Part shown: positions 14,718-18,114 of the stretch, piece after piece
How the letters are laid out: every line of letters begins with the position of its first letter
Position numbering within the stretch: the stretch's first letter is position 1
Assembly: GCA_964440605.1 (NCBI GenBank)
Contig: CAYTSW010000049.1
Coordinates: 1-18,114, forward strand
Source of the DNA: CAYTSW01 sp964440605
GTDB lineage: Bacteria > Planctomycetota > Phycisphaerae > Phycisphaerales > UBA1924
Reading direction: 5' to 3'
Length of the DNA stretch: 18,114 bases
The notes under the pieces: generated by a model
What the model was told of the DNA's origin: nothing
The model's database searches: none
What the model saw: the letters and a program-made list of their open reading frames with translations, nothing else
Made by a program: the position numbers and the translations under genes

Positions 14718-15371
14718 ATGGCACGCGTGGGAGGCATGGCACGCGCCGAGGCGATCGTGCTGAGCGTTGGGATCGGCGCGGTCGGGGTGGCGGGCGCGGC
14801 GTGGGTGACGCCGCGGGTGATCAACGCTGCGCAAGCGGGCGGGCGGTCCGAGTCTCTCGTTGAAGACGATCGCTGTTCGGCGCTGCGCCTGACGCTCGAG
14901 CGGGCGCAGGAGCTGCTCGGCGCGTGGGAAGCGCCGGGCGGGGCGTCGCTCGATTTCGTCGTGTGGTACCGCGACGCCGACATGCCCGGTGTGATCAACG
15001 CGAGCGAACTCGTGCTCTTCTCGTTCAACCGCTCGCTCGGCCGGTTGTCGTCGTTCACGCTCGAAGCAGACGCGTCGAAGAAAGCCGCCGAGGAGATGGG
15101 GCTCGAAGTGGTCAACGAGTCGAGCGTCGGGCCCGACCCCGCGCACGAGGTGGTGTCGCGTCGCTCGCTGAACGAGCGATTCCCCTGGAGCTGGCGCGCG
15201 CGCGAGGGCGTGGTCCGCGTTGACGCGGCTATCGGACTTCAGGATCTCACCCTCACCGCCTCATCCGGAGGATCGCGGCTGGGTGATTGGCGGCTGAGGC
15301 TGGTGTGGCCCCCTCAAGCGTCCGATGAACTCGAGGCGAAGCGATGCGAGATCCGCATCGCCGCCCGCTGA
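14718..15371 (+). CDS. Unrecognised single-span membrane protein, possible atypical pseudopilin
   Basis: 217 residues. I do not recognise a family. One N-terminal hydrophobic segment (12-30) is followed by a soluble domain with beta-strand-like stretches (LDFVVWYRD 78-86, SELVLFSFNRSLGRLSSFTLE 96-116, WRLRLVWPP 191-199). The first residues, MARVGG then MARAEAIVLSVGIG, fit a prepilin cleavage with Gly at -1, Met at +1 and Glu at +5. The segment ends in a Pro (WVTPRVINAAQ) much as the neighbours' helices do (IVIPQFTNAS). The Arg at +3 is unusual. The position between pilin genes and its size would suit a GspJ- or GspK-like minor subunit, but this is inference. ATG 14718 has GGAGGAG ten bases upstream. 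It starts 30 bases after the second pilin and is surely co-transcribed. Confidence 0.7.
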   Translation: MARVGGMARAEAIVLSVGIGAVGVAGAAWVTPRVINAAQAGGRSESLVEDDRCSALRLTLERAQELLGAWEAPGGASLDFVVWYRDADMPGVINASELVLFSFNRSLGRLSSFTLEADASKKAAEEMGLEVVNESSVGPDPAHEVVSRRSLNERFPWSWRAREGVVRVDAAIGLQDLTLTASSGGSRLGDWRLRLVWPPQASDELEAKRCEIRIAAR

Positions 15372-15396
15372 TCGTGTTCATCCCCAGGAGCTCGCC

Positions 15397-15684
15397 ATGG
15401 CCACCAGCCCCCGCCTCCCCGCCCGTCGCCTCTCATGGTCGCAGGCCGTGGTCGTCGCAGCGGTCACCGCGATGGCGGTGCTCACGCTCCGCCCGTTGGA
15501 TGCGCCGCTCGTTGATGACGCGCAGGCGGCGCCGGCGCTGCCCAACGCGGCGCAGCAGCGTCTCCAGATGATCGAGGGGCTCGACAAGCTCAACCAGCGG
15601 CTGGCGGCATTGCAGAAGAAGCTCGAAGCCGGCGAGGTCAGCGTGCGCGTGAGCGAAATCCCCGAGGTCACCATCGCCGAATGA
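15397..15684 (+). CDS. Small membrane-anchored coiled-coil protein of the pilus cluster
   Basis: 95 residues, function unknown. A basic start (RLPARR) and one hydrophobic segment (16-31) form an uncleaved anchor or signal sequence. It is followed by an Ala/Pro-rich linker and a short heptad-like helix (about 51-78: QQRLQMIEGLDKLNQRLAAL), then a beta-like tail (VSVRVSEIPEVTIAE). The start at ATG 15397 is fixed by AGGAG (15386-15390) six bases upstream; a longer form from 15325 would overlap the previous gene. It lies 25 bases after one gene and 8 bases before the GspH-like gene, so it belongs to the operon. A structural or inner-membrane linking role is possible, but nothing in it proves one. 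Confidence 0.75.
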   Translation: MATSPRLPARRLSWSQAVVVAAVTAMAVLTLRPLDAPLVDDAQAAPALPNAAQQRLQMIEGLDKLNQRLAALQKKLEAGEVSVRVSEIPEVTIAE

Positions 15685-15692
15685 GGCCCCCC

Positions 15693-16313
15693 ATGAGCAC
15701 TCTGAACAGGCGAGGGCTCACGCTGCTGGAGCTGCTCGTCACCGTCGTTGTGATGTCCATCGCCGCCGCCGTCGTGATCCCGTCCATGGGGTCGACGGGC
15801 GTGCTGCGCGTGCAGGCCGCGGCGCGGACGATCGTCGCCGACATGACCGTTGCGCAGACCGAAGCGATGGCCTTCCAGTCGCGCCGCGCGGTCTACTTCG
15901 GTGTGGTCGAGGAGAACGGCGCGCTCACCTCGGGCAACGGGTACGCCGTTCTCGAACCGACCTCAACGCTGCTCTCGCTCGAAAACATCAACGACTACAC
16001 GCTGTACATGCCCGACGACCCCTCCTCGCTGTACGCGCGTTCCTTCGGTGATCCGATGCGCTACGGCGGGGCGGAGATCGATGCGCCGACCTTCGACGAC
16101 AAGCCGGTGCTCATCTTCGACGAGCTGGGCGGACCGCTCGACATGAGGACGTCCGAGTCCGGCTCGGGCGTCGAGGCCGTGCCCGGTTCGGGCGGATCGG
16201 TGCGCGTCGTCGCGCCGGCTTTGAATCTGGCGTACCGCATCACCGTGGACCCGATGACCGGGCGTGTCGACGTCCTGCGTGAGGGCGAAGCCCCGTCGGA
16301 AACCGAAGACTGA
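15693..16313 (+). CDS. GspH-like minor pseudopilin
   Basis: 206 residues. Leader MSTLNRRG, cut after G8, then LTLLELLVTVVVMSIAAAVVIP, with Glu at +5 and Leu instead of Phe at +1. The C-terminal part fits the GspH/FimT family: a stalk with ARTIVADMTVAQTEAMAFQSR (44-64), then a beta-rich domain with VLIFDELGGPL (139-149) and the closing strand pair LAYRITVDPMTGRVDVL (179-195). GspH and FimT are minor subunits at the tip of type II pseudopili or type IV pili. I use ATG 15693, since GAGG (15683-15686) lies six bases upstream. The ATG at 15681 overlaps the previous stop but has no good ribosome binding site. PilM starts 16 bases after its stop. Confidence 0.88.
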   Translation: MSTLNRRGLTLLELLVTVVVMSIAAAVVIPSMGSTGVLRVQAAARTIVADMTVAQTEAMAFQSRRAVYFGVVEENGALTSGNGYAVLEPTSTLLSLENINDYTLYMPDDPSSLYARSFGDPMRYGGAEIDAPTFDDKPVLIFDELGGPLDMRTSESGSGVEAVPGSGGSVRVVAPALNLAYRITVDPMTGRVDVLREGEAPSETED

Positions 16314-16329
16314 CCCGCACACCGCTCGC

Positions 16330-17496
16330 ATGCTCACAGACCTGCTTCAACCCGCCTGGCCCATCGGCATCGACCTGGGCTCGACCGGCGCCAAGTTGCT
16401 CCAGCTCGGGCGCGATCGCCAGGGCCTGGAGACGGTCGCCAGCGCACGCGTCGAGGAACCGCTGGACGACAGCGCCGGCGTGACCGACGCGCTGCTGCGC
16501 GCCATCGGCATGCGCATCGACGCGGGGGGATTCCGGGGCAGGCGCTGCGCCGTCGCGATCCCGGACCAGTGGGTGCGCCTGCGGTCGACGCGTCAGCCCA
16601 ACATGCCCCTCGCGGACGTCGCCAAGGCCGCGGAAGTGGAGGGGGCGTCCCGGCTGGGCTTCACGGAGGCGGAGCCGGGCGTGATCGGGTGGGTGTGCGC
16701 GAGCGAGGTGCACGCGGGCGACGCCGGCGGCAGCGAGTTGGTCTTGTTCGGCGCCGACGAGCAACGCCTGGAAGGGCTCGCGACGGGTCTGGCCTCGGTC
16801 GGGATCGAAACCGTCTCCATCGAGCCGGGCTTCGTGGCGATGGTCCGCGCGATGACGCGACGCCTGCGCCGAGCGAGCGATGCCCACATCGCCAGGTTGA
16901 TCGTCAACGTCGGCGCCGGCTCGTCGATGGTCATCCTGACGCGTGGGTGCGAAGTGATCTTCGCCAAGCCCCTCGAAATCGGCGGCAACGACATGACCGC
17001 CGCCGTCGCGAAGCGCCTCGACCTCGACCCATCCACCGCTGCTCAGTTGCGTCGACAGCGGATGCAGCTCGCGGCGGGGCGCGAGGCCCCGGACATCGAC
17101 AAGCGCATCGACCGCGCGATCTTCGACGCCGCCCGACCCGTCCTCACCGAGCTCGCACACGAGATCAGTCTGTGCCATCGGCATTGCAGCGTGAGCTTCC
17201 GCGGGCTGCGGCCCGAGCGGTGCCAGCTCGTGGGCGGCGACGGTCAGGAGCCGCAACTCGCGTCCATCGTCGCCGAGGCGATCAAGCTCGAGACGGTAGT
17301 GGGCGATCCGATGGAGGGAGTGGCGACGCGCGGCGTGGTGGGCACGACGACGCTCGGGCCCTCCTGGACGGCGGCGATGGGACTCGCGGTCGCGCCGGCG
17401 CTGCGTTCGCGCTCGTCGGCGCGCGGCGCGGCCCGTCGCAACGCCGCGGACGATGCCGACGCCGAGGCCCCGAGCGAACGGGAGCGGGCGGCATGA
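16330..17496 (+). CDS. pilM: PilM-like actin-fold ATPase of type IV pilus assembly
   Basis: 388 residues of the PilM/FtsA-like actin family. The phosphate-1 loop is PIGIDLGSTGAKLLQL (11-26), phosphate-2 is LIVNVGAGSSMVIL (190-203), and the adenosine-side motif is LVGGDGQEPQL (300-310). CAVAIPDQWVRLR (73-85) and FAKPLEIGGNDMTAAVAKRL (211-230) also match PilM. The C-terminus (about 356-388) is a low-complexity Ala/Arg/Glu tail. PilM is cytoplasmic and binds the N-terminal peptide of PilN to couple the cytoplasmic ring to the inner-membrane PilNO complex. The gene right after it is PilN-like, with start and stop overlapping as ATGA, which supports the call. No clear ribosome binding site precedes ATG 16330, so translation may depend on the upstream gene. 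Confidence 0.9.
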   Translation: MLTDLLQPAWPIGIDLGSTGAKLLQLGRDRQGLETVASARVEEPLDDSAGVTDALLRAIGMRIDAGGFRGRRCAVAIPDQWVRLRSTRQPNMPLADVAKAAEVEGASRLGFTEAEPGVIGWVCASEVHAGDAGGSELVLFGADEQRLEGLATGLASVGIETVSIEPGFVAMVRAMTRRLRRASDAHIARLIVNVGAGSSMVILTRGCEVIFAKPLEIGGNDMTAAVAKRLDLDPSTAAQLRRQRMQLAAGREAPDIDKRIDRAIFDAARPVLTELAHEISLCHRHCSVSFRGLRPERCQLVGGDGQEPQLASIVAEAIKLETVVGDPMEGVATRGVVGTTTLGPSWTAAMGLAVAPALRSRSSARGAARRNAADDADAEAPSERERAA

Positions 17497-18114
17497 GGGG
17501 CCAGCTCGACCTGCTCCCGCCCTCGTGCCGGCGTCAGTTCCGCCGCCGGCGTCAGCGGCGACGCTGGATCGCCGCGTACACGTGCGTGCTCGGCGTGTTG
17601 ATCACCGGCTTCTTCGCGGCGGGGCTGGCGCGGGACTCGTTCACGGGCGAGCGTGTGCGTCTGCGTGCCGAGGTGGAGCAGCGCCTGTTCCAGAATCAGG
17701 AAGTCTCGCGCATGCTCGCGGAGATCCGCGACTTGCGCGCACGCATGACGCGCTACAACCGCCTGGCGTGGCCCGTGCGCATGCACGACGTCGTCGCCTG
17801 CATCGCCGAGGCGATCCCGAACGACATCGCGGTGACCCATCTGGTCATCTCTCCGCAGCGCGAGGTGACCCGAACGCCGCCCAAGCCCGGCGTGCCGGCG
17901 AAGGAGACCGAGCGGCGCTGGCTGAGCGTGCAGATCGAGGGCGTCGCGCCGGGGCACGAACGGCTGTCGGCGATCGCGGCATCGCTCGATCAGCACCCGC
18001 TCTTCGGCGTCGTCACGCTCGACTTCGCGCGGCCGCGTCAGGTGGACGGCGTCAACGCAAGGGCGTTCCGCGTGCTCACTTCGATCGACCTCGACGCCCA
18101 GTACACCTTTGTCG
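17493..18114 (+). CDS. pilN: PilN-like inner-membrane assembly protein (partial, runs off the window)
   Basis: 207 codons are open to the window edge, with no stop seen. The N-terminus MRGQLDLLPP resembles the INLLP peptide by which PilN docks to PilM. A very basic stretch follows (13-24), then one membrane span (25-46), a coiled coil (about 55-90) and a periplasmic domain with the PilN-type segment IAEAIPNDIAVTHLVIS (104-120) and later strands (RRWLSVQIEGVAP 141-153). This matches the fimbrial assembly family PF05137 in layout. The ATG overlaps the PilM stop by four bases (ATGA), a usual sign of translational coupling. PilO and a secretin would be expected beyond the edge if the standard order holds. 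Confidence 0.87.
   Translation, partial: MRGQLDLLPPSCRRQFRRRRQRRRWIAAYTCVLGVLITGFFAAGLARDSFTGERVRLRAEVEQRLFQNQEVSRMLAEIRDLRARMTRYNRLAWPVRMHDVVACIAEAIPNDIAVTHLVISPQREVTRTPPKPGVPAKETERRWLSVQIEGVAPGHERLSAIAASLDQHPLFGVVTLDFARPRQVDGVNARAFRVLTSIDLDAQYTFV

Overview
The window is GC-rich bacterial chromosome, densely coding on both strands, with no rRNA, CRISPR array, insertion sequence or phage gene that I can see. GTG starts are common (polA, the VTT-domain gene, the HEAT gene). The mix of genes suggests a planctomycete, possibly of the Phycisphaerae: pseudopilins beside PilM/PilN, a response regulator with its helix-turn-helix in front of the receiver, large exported M14 peptidases and exported HEAT-type proteins. 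This placement is inference from gene content; no marker gene in the window proves it.

Layout. The minus-strand block at 4-4289 holds, in transcription order, an atypical GlmU-like sugar nucleotidyltransferase/acyltransferase, polA (start overlapping the previous stop as GTGA) and, behind its own promoter, tRNA-Asp(GTC). At 4357-5049 a HAD hydrolase runs divergently from the GlmU-like gene and ends inside the 3' end of a convergent 916-residue exported M14 peptidase (5010-7760). Further minus-strand genes are an exported TlpA-like thioredoxin (7918-9018) with a hairpin after it, a VTT/TVP38 membrane protein (9179-10063) and an HTH-receiver response regulator (10127-10705). A 438-base gene-free interval then separates the response regulator from the plus-strand genes.

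The plus strand from 11144 carries an exported HEAT-type protein with a degenerate receiver-like domain inside it. From 13575 to the window edge runs a tightly packed co-directional cluster: a GspG-like pilin with a polyglycine tail, a diverged paralogue of it, an unrecognised protein whose N-terminus fits a cryptic prepilin leader, a 95-residue membrane-anchored coiled-coil protein, a GspH-like pseudopilin, PilM and the start of PilN. Together they look like part of a type IV pilus / type II secretion-like envelope machine. The motor ATPase, the platform protein, the secretin and the prepilin peptidase are not in view.

The most interesting items are the exported HEAT protein with a receiver fold that has lost its phosphorylation site, the unusual members of the pilin cluster, and a recurring TANNNT-six bases-start codon arrangement at three genes without a Shine-Dalgarno sequence, which suggests leaderless transcripts. 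No clearly new system is proven here.
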